Part shown: one piece after another, positions 28,568 through 36,687 of the stretch
How the letters are laid out: every line of letters begins with the position of its first letter
How positions within the stretch are numbered: position 1 is the first letter of the stretch
Assembly (NCBI RefSeq): GCF_003290025.1
Contig: NZ_QNHG01000001.1
Span: 538,556 to 602,555, forward strand
Reading direction: 5' to 3'
Length of the DNA stretch: 64,000 nucleotides
Source: Pseudogemmobacter bohemicus
Lineage (GTDB): Bacteria; Pseudomonadota; Alphaproteobacteria; Rhodobacterales; Rhodobacteraceae
The notes under the pieces: generated by a model
Told to the model about the DNA's origin: nothing
The model's input: only the letters and a program-made list of their open reading frames with translations
Database searches by the model: none
Position numbers and translations under genes: made by a program

Positions 28568-29500
28568 ATGAGCCGTGCATTTGTTTTTCCCGGTCAGGGC
28601 GCTCAGGCGATCGGGATGGGGATGGAGCTGGCCGCTGAATGGCCGGTGGCCCGGGCGGTTTTCGACGAGGTGGACGAGGCTTTGGGCGAGAAGCTCTCGG
28701 CTCTCATCCGTGAGGGGGATATTGCGGCGCTGACGCTGACCCAGAATGCGCAGCCGGCGCTGATGGCGACCTCGATGGCTGCCGTGCGGGTGCTGGAGGC
28801 GGAAGGGTTCCCGCTGAAGGGGACGGCGGATTTCGTCGCGGGGCACAGCCTTGGCGAGTATTCGGCGCTTTGTGCGGCGGGGAGCCTGAGCCTGACCGAC
28901 ACGGCGCGGCTCTTGCGGGTGCGGGGCGTTGCGATGCAGGAGGCGGTGCCGGTGGGTGTCGGTGCCATGGCGGCGCTGCTGGGCCTTGACTTCGCGGCGG
29001 CGTCGGAAGTGGCGGCCGAGGCGGCCCAGGGGGAGGTTTGCCAGGCGGCGAATGACAATGACCCGGCACAGGTGGTGGTCTCGGGGCATAAGGCGGCGGT
29101 TGAGCGCGCGGTGGAGATCGCCAAAGCGCGCGGCGCGAAGCGGGCGATCCTGCTGCCCGTCAGCGCGCCCTTCCATTGCGCGCTGATGCAGCCGGCGGCG
29201 GCCAGGATGGCGGAGGCTCTGGCCGGGGTGGTGATCTCGGACCCGGTGGTGCCGCTGGTTGCCAATGTGCGGGCCGAGGCGGTGACCGAGGCCTCAAAAA
29301 TCGCGGATCTGCTGGTGGCGCAGGTGACGGGTTCGGTCCGCTGGCGGGAATCGGTTCTGTGGATGGAGCGCGCGGGTGTGGCCGAATACTGGGAAGTGGG
29401 GGCCGGCAAGGCGCTTTCGGGTATGATCCGGCGCATTCAGAAAGAGGCCGTGGTGAAAGCCGTAGGGACGCCGCAGGATGTGGCGGCGCTGAAGGGCTGA
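28568..29500 (+). CDS. fabD: Malonyl-CoA:ACP transacylase FabD
   Basis: Loads malonyl groups on acyl carrier protein for fatty acid synthesis. ATG 28568 follows GGAGGATCACGC; the longer frame upstream is antisense to the b561 gene. 310 residues with PGQGAQAIGMG near the start, the catalytic serine motif GHSLGEYSAL (about S93), the arginine block RGVAMQEAVPVGVGAM and the catalytic histidine in SAPFHCALM (about H202). First gene of a fabD-fabG-acpP-fabF series. Confidence 0.97.
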   Translation: MSRAFVFPGQGAQAIGMGMELAAEWPVARAVFDEVDEALGEKLSALIREGDIAALTLTQNAQPALMATSMAAVRVLEAEGFPLKGTADFVAGHSLGEYSALCAAGSLSLTDTARLLRVRGVAMQEAVPVGVGAMAALLGLDFAAASEVAAEAAQGEVCQAANDNDPAQVVVSGHKAAVERAVEIAKARGAKRAILLPVSAPFHCALMQPAAARMAEALAGVVISDPVVPLVANVRAEAVTEASKIADLLVAQVTGSVRWRESVLWMERAGVAEYWEVGAGKALSGMIRRIQKEAVVKAVGTPQDVAALKG

Positions 29501-29528
29501 GGGCGGATCGGTGGACAGGCCGGGGACT

Positions 29529-29619
29529 GGCCGGGGGCAGCCCCCCGCGACCATTGGTTTCTGGAACCAATGGCGAAATCAATGGTCGCACCCCGGGATA
29601 TTTAAGGACAGATGAAAAG
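29529..29619 (+). repeat. Intergenic palindromic element, copy A (fabD-fabG)
   Basis: Three parts in order: a GC-rich hairpin (CCGGGGGCAGCCCCCCG region, about 29531-29547); a perfect hairpin CCATTGGTT-TCTGG-AACCAATGG (29551-29573), which can alternatively pair GACCATTG (29549-29556) with CAATGGTC (29580-29587); and the core CCCCGGGATATTTAAGGACA plus GATGAAAAG (29591-29619). An AAAGGTCT/AGACCTTT palindrome (29616-29632) follows at the fabG ribosome site. Related cores occur at 36598 and, reversed, at 52121. Confidence 0.75.
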
Positions 29620-29644
29620 GTCTCAGACCTTTGGGAGATGGGTG

Positions 29645-30382
29645 ATGTTTGATCTGACGGGAAAGACGGCGCTGGTTACAGGTGCTTCGGGCGGGATCGG
29701 CGCGGATATTGCGCGGGCTTTGCACAAGGCGGGCGCGGTGGTCGGGCTTTCGGGGACGCGGGTGGCGCCTCTGGAGGAGCTGGCGGCGGAGTTGGGGGAA
29801 CGGGCGCATGTCCTGGCCTGTAACCTTTCGGTCGCCGAAGAGGTTGAAGGGCTGGTGAAGCGTGGCGTCGAGGCGATGGGATCGGTCGATATCCTGGTCA
29901 ACAATGCCGGGATCACCCGTGACGGGCTGGCCATGCGGATGTCGGATGAGGATTGGGCATCGGTGATCGACGTCAACCTGACCGCAAGCTTCCGGCTGTG
30001 CCGGGCGGCGATCCGGGGGATGATGAAGGCGCGCTATGGCCGGATCATCAATATCTCTTCGGTCGTGGGGACGACCGGCAATCCGGGCCAGGCGAATTAT
30101 TGCGCCTCGAAAGCCGGGATGGTGGGGATGTCGAAAGCCCTGGCCTCTGAGGTCGCGAGCCGGGGCATCACCGTCAACTGCGTGGCGCCCGGGTTCATCG
30201 AGACTGCGATGACCGATAAGCTTAATGAGGCACAGAAGGGGGGGATTCTCTCGGCGGTGCCGGCGGGGCGGATGGGACGCCCGGAGGAGATTGCGGCGGC
30301 GGTCGTCTATCTTGCCTCGGGTGAGGCGGGCTATGTCACCGGCGCCACTTTGCATGTGAATGGCGGAATGGCGATGATCTGA
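29645..30382 (+). CDS. fabG: 3-oxoacyl-ACP reductase FabG
   Basis: NADPH-dependent short-chain dehydrogenase of fatty acid elongation. I use ATG 29645 (MFDLTGKTALVTGASGGIG); the in-frame ATG at 29612 lies in the repeat core and would add a non-conserved tail. 245 residues: the TGASGGIG cofactor motif (12-19), NNAG near 86, and the catalytic ISS plus YCASK (Y151 and K155 by family numbering). The end GYVTGATLHVNGGMAMI is the FabG C-terminus. Confidence 0.97.
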   Translation: MFDLTGKTALVTGASGGIGADIARALHKAGAVVGLSGTRVAPLEELAAELGERAHVLACNLSVAEEVEGLVKRGVEAMGSVDILVNNAGITRDGLAMRMSDEDWASVIDVNLTASFRLCRAAIRGMMKARYGRIINISSVVGTTGNPGQANYCASKAGMVGMSKALASEVASRGITVNCVAPGFIETAMTDKLNEAQKGGILSAVPAGRMGRPEEIAAAVVYLASGEAGYVTGATLHVNGGMAMI

Positions 30383-30601
30383 GCATTTCCGGGCCTTCGG
30401 ACGGGGCTGGCGGCTGGCCGGCACTTGACCTTTGACCCGGAAAGCATTTGCCATGGGGCGCGGCTGTGCTATAGCGCGCGCCAGAATCCCGGGGGCTCGC
30501 CCCGGTGCTGCCGTGATCGGGACACCACACCCGGCGCGGATAACCAGGCCCGAGAACCAGGCCCGGGGGCATGACCCCGCGAACGGAGTAGAGGACGTAA
30601 C

Positions 30602-30835
30602 ATGAGCGACATCGCAGATCGCGTGAAGAAGATCGTTGTCGAGCATCTCGGCGTTGAAGAGGACAAGGTCACCGAGACCGCCTCGTTCATCGACGATCTG
30701 GGTGCTGACTCGCTGGACACGGTCGAGCTGGTCATGGCTTTCGAGGAAGAATTCGGGATCGAGATCCCCGATGACGCCGCCGAAACCATCCAGACCTTCG
30801 GCGACGCGGTCGGCTTCATCTCGAAAGCTGTCTGA
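30602..30835 (+). CDS. acpP: Acyl carrier protein
   Basis: 77-residue carrier of growing acyl chains. The phosphopantetheine attachment site is [10 protein letters not shown] with Ser37. The highly acidic composition and the [20 protein letters not shown] helix (quoted in part) are typical. It follows fabG by 219 bases, with probable own promoter in that gap, and is followed by a strong terminator. The next fab gene, fabF, lies 1.27 kb away beyond a decayed gene. Confidence 0.98.
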   Translation: MSDIADRVKKIVVEHLGVEEDKVTETASFIDDLGADSLDTVELVMAFEEEFGIEIPDDAAETIQTFGDAVGFISKAV

Positions 30836-30860
30836 TCGTTTCGTCCCGGACGGGATGAGG

Positions 30861-30895
30861 AAAGGCTCTCCGCTTGCGGGGGGCCTTTTGTTTTT
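30861..30895 (+). terminator. Intrinsic terminator of acpP
   Basis: AAGGCTCTCCGC/GCGGGGGGCCTT-like stem with TTGC loop followed by TTGTTTTT. Confidence 0.8.
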
Positions 30896-30999
30896 GCGGG
30901 CTGATGTCTGAGCTTGCGCTGGGGCCTGTGCAAGGGCGGGCATTCCCCTGGTTCCGCCGCAAAACCGGTCACACCGAATGGGATTAAGGGCGGAACCTG

Positions 31000-31735
31000 T
31001 TGCGCCGGAGCCTCGTAATGGGTCTTGCCCGTGTTCTGCCAGGTCTCGCCCTGATGGGGGGTGCTGTCTTTCTGCCTGCGGAACGCTCCTGCGGTGGATC
31101 GGGACCTGAGCAGGCGTGGCATGCTGCGAAACGGGGCGATGTCGATGCTCAGTCCCAGCCTCGGGTTGTTTATCTGGTCGGTGAGAATGTGACCCCGGGT
31201 AGTGGGGAGGCCGCCAAATGGCATCTTGCCGCATCCGGGCAGGGCCATCCCCGGGCGCAGAACAAGATCGGAATCATCTGTGAGGCTGGCATCGGGCTGG
31301 AGATGGACCCGGTGAGAGCTCATGCATGGTGTCTCGCCGTCTCGAAAGGGGGCCTTGCTGTCGGGACGTTCAGCGTGGCGCGGGGCCTTATGACCGAATT
31401 TGGTGTGGCCAAAGACAAGGCCGAGACCCGCAAACGGCTGATGCTGGCGGCAAAGCAGGGGACATGAACGTCAGGTTCTGTTCTGGCAAGATTTTCCGGA
31501 TTGGCTGGGCTACCGCAAGAAATCCTCACCTGGCCGGGAAATGGTATCGCGCGGCGGCTGAAAAGGGCCATGCCGGGGCGCAGATTGCGCTGGGCATTAT
31601 TTATAGTGGCACCGAAGGGTTTGAGGTGAACAGTGCTGAGAGCATCAGGTGGTCAGCCGCATCGGTGGAACAGGAAAACAGTGATGCCCGGCGGCGCCTT
31701 GCGCTGACCCATACATCGGGATTCGGTGCGCCAAA
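31000..31735 (+). pseudogene. Decayed Sel1-like repeat protein gene
   Basis: Frame one (TTG 31000 to TGA 31467) reads a signal-peptide-like start (SLVMGLARVLPGLALMGGAV) and then Sel1-like repeat units (AAKRGDVDAQ, AAKWHLAASGQGHPRAQNKI, AHAWCLAVSKGG). After a frameshift near 31465 another frame carries the best unit, AGKWYRAAAEKGHAGAQIAL followed by GIIYSGTEGFEV, and a partial one (AESIRWSAASVEQENSDARR) before similarity fades near 31735. Sel1 repeats are helix pairs used for protein binding, often in envelope or secreted proteins. Even in frame the repeats are eroded, so this is an old pseudogene lying between acpP and fabF. Confidence 0.7.
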
Positions 31736-32105
31736 GGGCTGCGATCAGCAGCCAGGGGGGCATGGTGGTCGCAGGCCAGGGAGACCGGAGCGCATTGTGG
31801 ATGGCCCTGCCCCTGGCAGGCTGGTGGGCGGGGAAGAGGAGATTTCCACCATTTCTGCTCTGGCTGTCTTTCGGCCTGGCGGATTTTTCACCGACCGGGG
31901 CACGAAGTCATCCGCCCGCCGGATTTGTGATCGCCGGTTCCTCCCCGCAAGGCGAGCGCAGCCCGCCAGGGGAAAGCAGGCTTTCGGGGGAATGCTGCGC
32001 AGCCAAATGGCGCAGCTTTGCCCGCGTTGCGCCCCTTCTGTTGCGGGGGCGCGGGTGCGCGTGTATCAGGCGAAGGGAATGATCGCCTTTCTGGGGAGTG
32101 CACAT
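31736..32105. other. Non-coding remnant between Sel1 pseudogene and fabF
   Basis: 370 bases with no supported gene, although one frame stays open into fabF. It contains tandem short hairpins: GAAAGC/GCTTTC (about 31974-31987) and GCTGCGC/GCGCAGC (31994-32016). These and the fabF promoter are probably all it holds. Confidence 0.5.
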
Positions 32106-33365
32106 ATGCGCCGTGTCGTCGTTACGGGTCTGGGAATGGTCACGCCGCTGGCTTCAGGCGTGGAGGAAACCTGGAGCCGCCTGCTGGAGGGAAAATCCGG
32201 TGCAGGGCCGATTACGCGGTTTGATGCCTCGAATCTGGTGACGCAATATGCCTGCGAGATCCCGCGCGGCGACGGTTCGGATGGCACCTTCAACCCCGAT
32301 GACTGGATGGAGCCGAAAGAGCAGCGCAAGGTCGATGAATTCATCCTTTACGGGATGGCGGCGGCAGTTCAGGCGGTGACGGATTCGGGCTGGGAGCCGG
32401 TCTCGGAAGAGGACAGGGAACGCACCGGGGTGATGATCGGCTCGGGGATTGGCGGGCTGTCGACGATTGCCGAGACGGCGGTGCTGATCAAAGAAAAGGG
32501 GCCGAAACGGGTTTCGCCTTTCTTCATCCCGGGGTCGCTTATCAATCTGATCTCGGGGCAGGTTTCCATCCGCTTTGGCTTCAAGGGGCCGAACCATGCG
32601 GTGGTGACGGCCTGCTCGACCGGGGCGCATGCGATTGGCGATGCGGCGCGGCTGATCATGCTTGGCGATGCCGATGTGATGGTGGCGGGCGGCGCGGAAA
32701 GCCCGATCTCGGAAATCGGTATCGCGGGGTTCAATGCCTGCAAGGCGCTGTCGACGAAACGCGCCGATGATCCGGCCAAAGCGAGCCGCCCCTATGACGC
32801 GGATCGCGATGGCTTTGTCATGGGGGAGGGTGCCGGTGTCGTCGTGCTGGAGGAGTATGAGCACGCCAAAGCGCGCGGCGCGAAGATTTACGCGGAAGTG
32901 CTGGGCTACGGGCTTTCGGGTGATGCCTATCACATCACCGCGCCGTCGGAGGATGGTGATGGTGGCTTCCGTTCCATGAAGGCCGCGCTGGCGCGGGCGG
33001 GGATCACGCCGGATCAGGTCGATTACATCAACGCGCATGGCACGTCGACCATGGCGGATACGATTGAGCTGGGCGCGGTGGAGCGCCTGCTGGGCGATGC
33101 GGCCTCGAATGCGGTGATGTCTTCGACCAAGTCGTCGATTGGCCACCTGTTGGGCGCGGCCGGCGCGGTGGAGGCGATTTTCTGCATCCTCGCCATTCGT
33201 GATCAGGTGGCGCCGCCGACGATCAACCTCGACAACCCGGCGGTTGCACCGAAGCTGAACCTCGCCCCCAATAAGAAGATCGCGCGCAAGATCGACATCG
33301 CGCTGTCGAACAGCTTTGGTTTTGGCGGCACCAATGCCAGCCTCGTGCTGGGTAAGGTCAAGTAA
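32106..33365 (+). CDS. fabF: Beta-ketoacyl-ACP synthase II FabF
   Basis: Condensing enzyme that extends acyl-ACP by two carbons. ATG 32106 (MRRVVVTGLGMVTPLASG) gives 419 residues; in-frame codons upstream belong to the remnant region. Catalytic triad: Cys in VTACSTGAHAIGDA, His in NAHGTSTMADT and His in KSSIGHLLGAAGA. C-terminal SNSFGFGGTNASLV is the family signature. Its stop is 3 bases before the mltG start, so fabF and mltG are co-transcribed. Confidence 0.97.
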   Translation: MRRVVVTGLGMVTPLASGVEETWSRLLEGKSGAGPITRFDASNLVTQYACEIPRGDGSDGTFNPDDWMEPKEQRKVDEFILYGMAAAVQAVTDSGWEPVSEEDRERTGVMIGSGIGGLSTIAETAVLIKEKGPKRVSPFFIPGSLINLISGQVSIRFGFKGPNHAVVTACSTGAHAIGDAARLIMLGDADVMVAGGAESPISEIGIAGFNACKALSTKRADDPAKASRPYDADRDGFVMGEGAGVVVLEEYEHAKARGAKIYAEVLGYGLSGDAYHITAPSEDGDGGFRSMKAALARAGITPDQVDYINAHGTSTMADTIELGAVERLLGDAASNAVMSSTKSSIGHLLGAAGAVEAIFCILAIRDQVAPPTINLDNPAVAPKLNLAPNKKIARKIDIALSNSFGFGGTNASLVLGKVK

Positions 33366-33368
33366 TCT

Positions 33369-34550
33369 ATGTGGAAAAGCATCGCCTCGAATGCGCTGAC
33401 ATTCTTTATCGTGCTGCTGATTGCGGCGGCGGCGCTGGTGGCCTGGGGGCGGAATGTCTATGTCAGGCCAGGACCGCTGACCGAGGCGGTTTGTGTGCAG
33501 GTCGAGCGGGGCGCCAGCCTCGCCTCGGTCTCGCGCAATCTTGAGGCGCGGGGCGCGGTTGCGGATGCGCGGATCTTCCGGATCGGCGCGGAATATTCCG
33601 GGCGCTCCAAGGATCTGAAATTCGGCTCTTATCTGATCCCGCCCGGCGCCACGATGGAGGACGTTCTGGGGGCGCTGACGCTGGGAGGGGCCTCGACCTG
33701 CGGGCAGGAGATCCAGCTGGTGATCGGTGTCGCGAGTTCGAATGTGGTGCTGCGCGAGCTGGATCCGGCGACGAACCGCTTTGTCGAAGTGGCGAAATTC
33801 GCCCCTGATGCGGTGGAGAAGCCGGCAGAATACACCGAGGCCGAGGCGCAGGCGGATATGCGATTCACGGTGACGGTGGTGGAGGGCGTGACCTCTTGGG
33901 CGGTGGCCGATGCGCTGAAGAAGGTCGACTTCATGGCGGGTGAAATTGCCGCCGTACCGCCGGAGGGATCGCTGGCGCCGCAAAGCTATGATGTGATCAA
34001 AGGCGGCGACCGCGCGGCGCTGATCGCGCAGATGACGGCGAACCAGGAGCGGATCATCGCGGATCTGTGGATGGGGCGCGATCCCGATCTGCCCTATGAT
34101 ACGCCGGAACAGGCGATGATCATGGCCTCGATCATCGAGAAGGAAACCGGGGTGCCGGATGAGCGCGGGCTGGTGGCGAGCGTTTTCGTCAACCGCCTCC
34201 GCCAGGGGATGCGGCTGCAGACCGATCCGACGGTGATCTATGGCATCACCAAGGGCGAGGGCGTGCTGGGACGGGGCCTGCGCCAAAGCGAGCTGCGCCG
34301 GGCAACCCCTTATAATACCTATGTTATTGGTGGTCTTCCGCCGACACCGATCGCCAATCCGGGCCGCGCCTCGATCGAGGCAGCGCTGCATCCGCAGGAG
34401 TCGGATTATGTGTTCTTTGTCGCCGATGGCACCGGCGGCCATGCCTTTGCGGTGACCCTTGCCGAGCATAACGAGAATGTCGCGCGCTGGCGTGAAATCG
34501 AGGCTCAGCGGGGCGAGGCGGGTCAGGGTGGCGTGCAGAGCGCGGACTGA
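33369..34550 (+). CDS. mltG: Endolytic murein transglycosylase MltG
   Basis: Inner-membrane lytic transglycosylase proposed to terminate growing glycan strands. 393 residues: one N-terminal helix (about 5-27), a LysM-like subdomain (ERGASLASVSRNLEARG), then the YceG catalytic domain with the key glutamate in MASIIEKETGVPDE, followed by VNRLRQGMRLQTDPTVIYG and the C-terminal NPGRASIEAALHPQ. Directly after fabF, the common acpP-fabF-mltG order. It is followed by 256 bases of regulatory-looking DNA before the GTA cluster. Confidence 0.96.
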   Translation: MWKSIASNALTFFIVLLIAAAALVAWGRNVYVRPGPLTEAVCVQVERGASLASVSRNLEARGAVADARIFRIGAEYSGRSKDLKFGSYLIPPGATMEDVLGALTLGGASTCGQEIQLVIGVASSNVVLRELDPATNRFVEVAKFAPDAVEKPAEYTEAEAQADMRFTVTVVEGVTSWAVADALKKVDFMAGEIAAVPPEGSLAPQSYDVIKGGDRAALIAQMTANQERIIADLWMGRDPDLPYDTPEQAMIMASIIEKETGVPDERGLVASVFVNRLRQGMRLQTDPTVIYGITKGEGVLGRGLRQSELRRATPYNTYVIGGLPPTPIANPGRASIEAALHPQESDYVFFVADGTGGHAFAVTLAEHNENVARWREIEAQRGEAGQGGVQSAD

Positions 34551-34575
34551 TCGGAGCTGAATTTCCGGCAAAACA

Positions 34576-34590
34576 TTAAAGAAACGTTAA
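34576..34590. promoter_or_regulatory. Perfect CtrA-type binding site upstream of the GTA cluster
   Basis: TTAA (34576-34579), seven bases, TTAA (34587-34590): the full CtrA consensus. A further half-site GTTAAG lies at about 34602. CtrA is known to be needed for GTA production in R. capsulatus; that it acts here directly is inference. Confidence 0.6.
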
Positions 34591-34632
34591 TGCGGGGTTC
34601 GGTTAAGCCATTGTTTTTGTTGAATTTTTATC

Positions 34633-34661
34633 TTGACTCTGCGCCCGCTCTGACGTAGAGA
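34633..34661 (+). promoter_or_regulatory. Possible promoter in the GTA leader
   Basis: TTGACT (34633-34638), 17-base spacer, TAGAGA (34656-34661, weak -10). It is 43 bases downstream of the CtrA-type site, and transcription from it would meet the hairpin at 34686. Confidence 0.4.
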
Positions 34662-34685
34662 TTGTGACATGCTGAAACAGGTGTG

Positions 34686-34720
34686 AAAGCGGCCAGGGGG
34701 TGACCCGGGGCCGCTTTTTT
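34686..34720 (+). terminator. Intrinsic terminator between mltG and GTA ORFg1
   Basis: AAAGCGGCC/GGCCGCTTT stem with an inner GGGGGTGACCC segment followed by TTTTTT. It can end fabF-mltG transcripts, or attenuate a GTA transcript started at 34633. Confidence 0.85.
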
Positions 34721-34806
34721 ATGTCGCGGGTCTTTCACCGGGCAGGCCCCGGACAGGCCGGCGCAGCTGGCTTTTGAAGGGACGGCATGAGGGCGGGCTG
34801 GCATCT

Positions 34807-35160
34807 ATGACGATCAGATTCACGGAGGGTGACGGCGACCCCGACCGCGCAGCAAAAAGCGCTGATGCAGCCGGGGCGCTGAACCTGACCGAAGAGCTCT
34901 ACCGGATCGCGGTGGAGGAGTTGAACGAGGCCTTCGCGGGCATTCGCGTGGGAAAATTTGAACTGGCAAAAGAGGGCAGGCGGGCGGTCAGGGATCTGGC
35001 CGATCTGTCAAAGGCGCTGCTGGAGGAGAGAAGGAATGTCGAGAAACTCCGCAAAGAGCTTGCCGGAGGGGGCGCCTCAGACGGCGAACTCGACCTCGGT
35101 GCGGCGCGCGATGAGATCGGGCGCCGATTGGCTCGCCTCCGCGCTGCCCGGGGAGATTGA
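34807..35160 (+). CDS. GTA ORFg1, small terminase-like protein
   Basis: 117-residue protein in the position of RcGTA g1, whose product acts as the small terminase partner needed for packaging. I use ATG 34807 (MTIRFTEGDGDPDRAAK). The middle is helical (LTEELYRIAVEELNEAFAGIRVGKFELAKEGRRAVRDLADL in family terms; key residues the acidic EELNEAF and basic KEGRRAVRD), followed by a coiled-coil segment LLEERRNVEKLRKEL. The 3' end overlaps ORFg2 by 50 bases. No DNA-binding helix is obvious, in line with the reported non-specific packaging. Confidence 0.85.
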   Translation: MTIRFTEGDGDPDRAAKSADAAGALNLTEELYRIAVEELNEAFAGIRVGKFELAKEGRRAVRDLADLSKALLEERRNVEKLRKELAGGGASDGELDLGAARDEIGRRLARLRAARGD

Positions 35161-36454
35161 CGAATTCCTGGGTGGGTTAAGCGACAATGCGCTGCGCGCG
35201 CTGCCCTGGATTTTCGACTTCTGGGCGCTGCCGCATCAGATGCCGCCTGAAGGGGCATGGAAGTCCTGGGTGATCATGGGCGGGCGCGGTGCGGGGAAGA
35301 CCCGGGCCGGGGCGGAATGGGTGCGGGCCATGGTCGAGGGCGATACGGTGGATGCTCCGGGCCGGGCAAGGCGGGTGGCGCTGGTGGCGGAAACGCTGGA
35401 ACAGGCGCGCGAGGTGATGGTGCTGGGGGAGAGTGGCATTCTGGCCTGTTCGCCCCCGGACCGGCGGCCGAAATGGGTTGCCGCGCGCAACCGGCTGGAA
35501 TGGGCGAATGGGGCGGTGGCGCAGCTTTTCTCGGCGCATGATCCGGAGCGTCTGAGGGGGCCGCAATTCGATGCGGCCTGGGCGGATGAGCTGGCGAAAT
35601 GGCCGAAAGCGGCGGAGACCTGGGATCAGCTGCAATTCGGCCTGCGGCTGGGGGACAATCCGCAGCAGGTGGTGACGACGACGCCGAGGAATGTGGCGGT
35701 GCTGAAGGCGATCTTGCAGAACCCTTCGACCGTGGTGACCCATGCGCCGACCGAGGCCAACCGGGCCTGGCTGGCCGAGAGTTATCTGGAAGAGGTGAAG
35801 GCGCGCTATGGCGGCACCTCGCAGGGCCGCCAGGAGCTGGAGGGGCTGCTGGTCGAGGAAGCCGAGGGCGCGCTCTGGTCGCGGGCGATGATTGCGCAGT
35901 CGCAGGCTTCGGCCGAGATTCGCCCGCTGCGGGTGGTGGTGGCGGTGGACCCGCCGGTGACAGCGACCAAGAAGTCGGATGAATGCGGCATCGTGGTGGT
36001 CGGCGCGGATACCAGCGGGGCGCCGGCCGACTGGCGGGCGGTGGTGCTGGCCGACCGGACGGTGAAGGGCGCCAGCCCGGATGGCTGGGCGCGGGCAGCC
36101 GTGGCGGCGATGGAGGAATTCGGCGCCGAGCGGCTGGTTGTCGAGGTGAACCAGGGCGGAGATCTGGTCGCAGGCGTGGTGCGTCAGGTCGATCCGCTGG
36201 TGCCGGTGCGCGAGGTGCGGGCGATGCGGGGCAAGATGCTGCGTGCCGAGCCGGTTGCGGCTTTGTATGAACAGGGCCGGATCGCGCATCAGCGGGGCCT
36301 CGGTGATCTGGAAGAGCAGATGATGAAGATGACGCGGACCGGCTGGCAGGGGCAAGGCAGCCCCGACCGGTTGGACGCGCTGGTCTGGGCGCTGACCGAA
36401 CTGATGATCGCGCCTTCGTCCAGGATCGGCCAGCCAGGGGTGCGGACGATCTGA
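35111..36454 (+). CDS. GTA ORFg2, large terminase
   Basis: Packaging motor that pumps host DNA into GTA heads and cuts it when the capsid is full. ATG 35111 (MRSGADWLASALPGEIDEFL) gives 447 residues, close to RcGTA g2; the frame extends upstream inside ORFg1. The ATPase half has Walker A GGRGAGKTRAG near residue 58 and Walker B FDAAWADELAKW near 155. The nuclease half has the RNase-H-like acidic residues VVAVDPPVTATKKSDECG and LDALVWALTEL at the C-terminus. No disruption is seen. Confidence 0.96.
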   Translation: MRSGADWLASALPGEIDEFLGGLSDNALRALPWIFDFWALPHQMPPEGAWKSWVIMGGRGAGKTRAGAEWVRAMVEGDTVDAPGRARRVALVAETLEQAREVMVLGESGILACSPPDRRPKWVAARNRLEWANGAVAQLFSAHDPERLRGPQFDAAWADELAKWPKAAETWDQLQFGLRLGDNPQQVVTTTPRNVAVLKAILQNPSTVVTHAPTEANRAWLAESYLEEVKARYGGTSQGRQELEGLLVEEAEGALWSRAMIAQSQASAEIRPLRVVVAVDPPVTATKKSDECGIVVVGADTSGAPADWRAVVLADRTVKGASPDGWARAAVAAMEEFGAERLVVEVNQGGDLVAGVVRQVDPLVPVREVRAMRGKMLRAEPVAALYEQGRIAHQRGLGDLEEQMMKMTRTGWQGQGSPDRLDALVWALTELMIAPSSRIGQPGVRTI

Positions 36455-36479
36455 GATCTCATACCGGGCTGGCAGCTGA

Positions 36480-36627
36480 GGGGCCGTCCGCAGGTTACCA
36501 GGATCCGCGGGCCAGAAGAGCAGGCGGGCATCCTGCGGTTTGCGGAAGGGCCGGGGGCCAGCCCGCAGGTTACCAAAAGCCGGGGGCCAGCCCCCGGGAC
36601 CCCCGGAGTATTTGGATCAAGAGGAAG
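36480..36627 (+). repeat. Intergenic palindromic element, copy B, inside the GTA cluster
   Basis: Lies in the 233-base gap between ORFg2 and ORFg3. It contains the direct repeat CCGCAGGTTACCA (36488-36500 and 36563-36575), the hairpin CGGGGG-CCAG-CCCCCG (36581-36596), a partial copy of the same GC block at 36551, and the core GACCCCCGGAGTATTTGGAT plus CAAGAGGAAG (36598-36627). The core matches copies A and C. Confidence 0.7.
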
Positions 36628-36687
36628 ATAGCGGGAGGGGTGCCTTTTCGGGGCGGCTTTCGCATGGCTTACGAAAGGAGCGGCTTT

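Noticed and set aside
32154..34571. 805-codon minus-strand open frame over fabF-mltG
   Set aside because: Same shadow effect; composition rich in Arg and His, no recognisable family.
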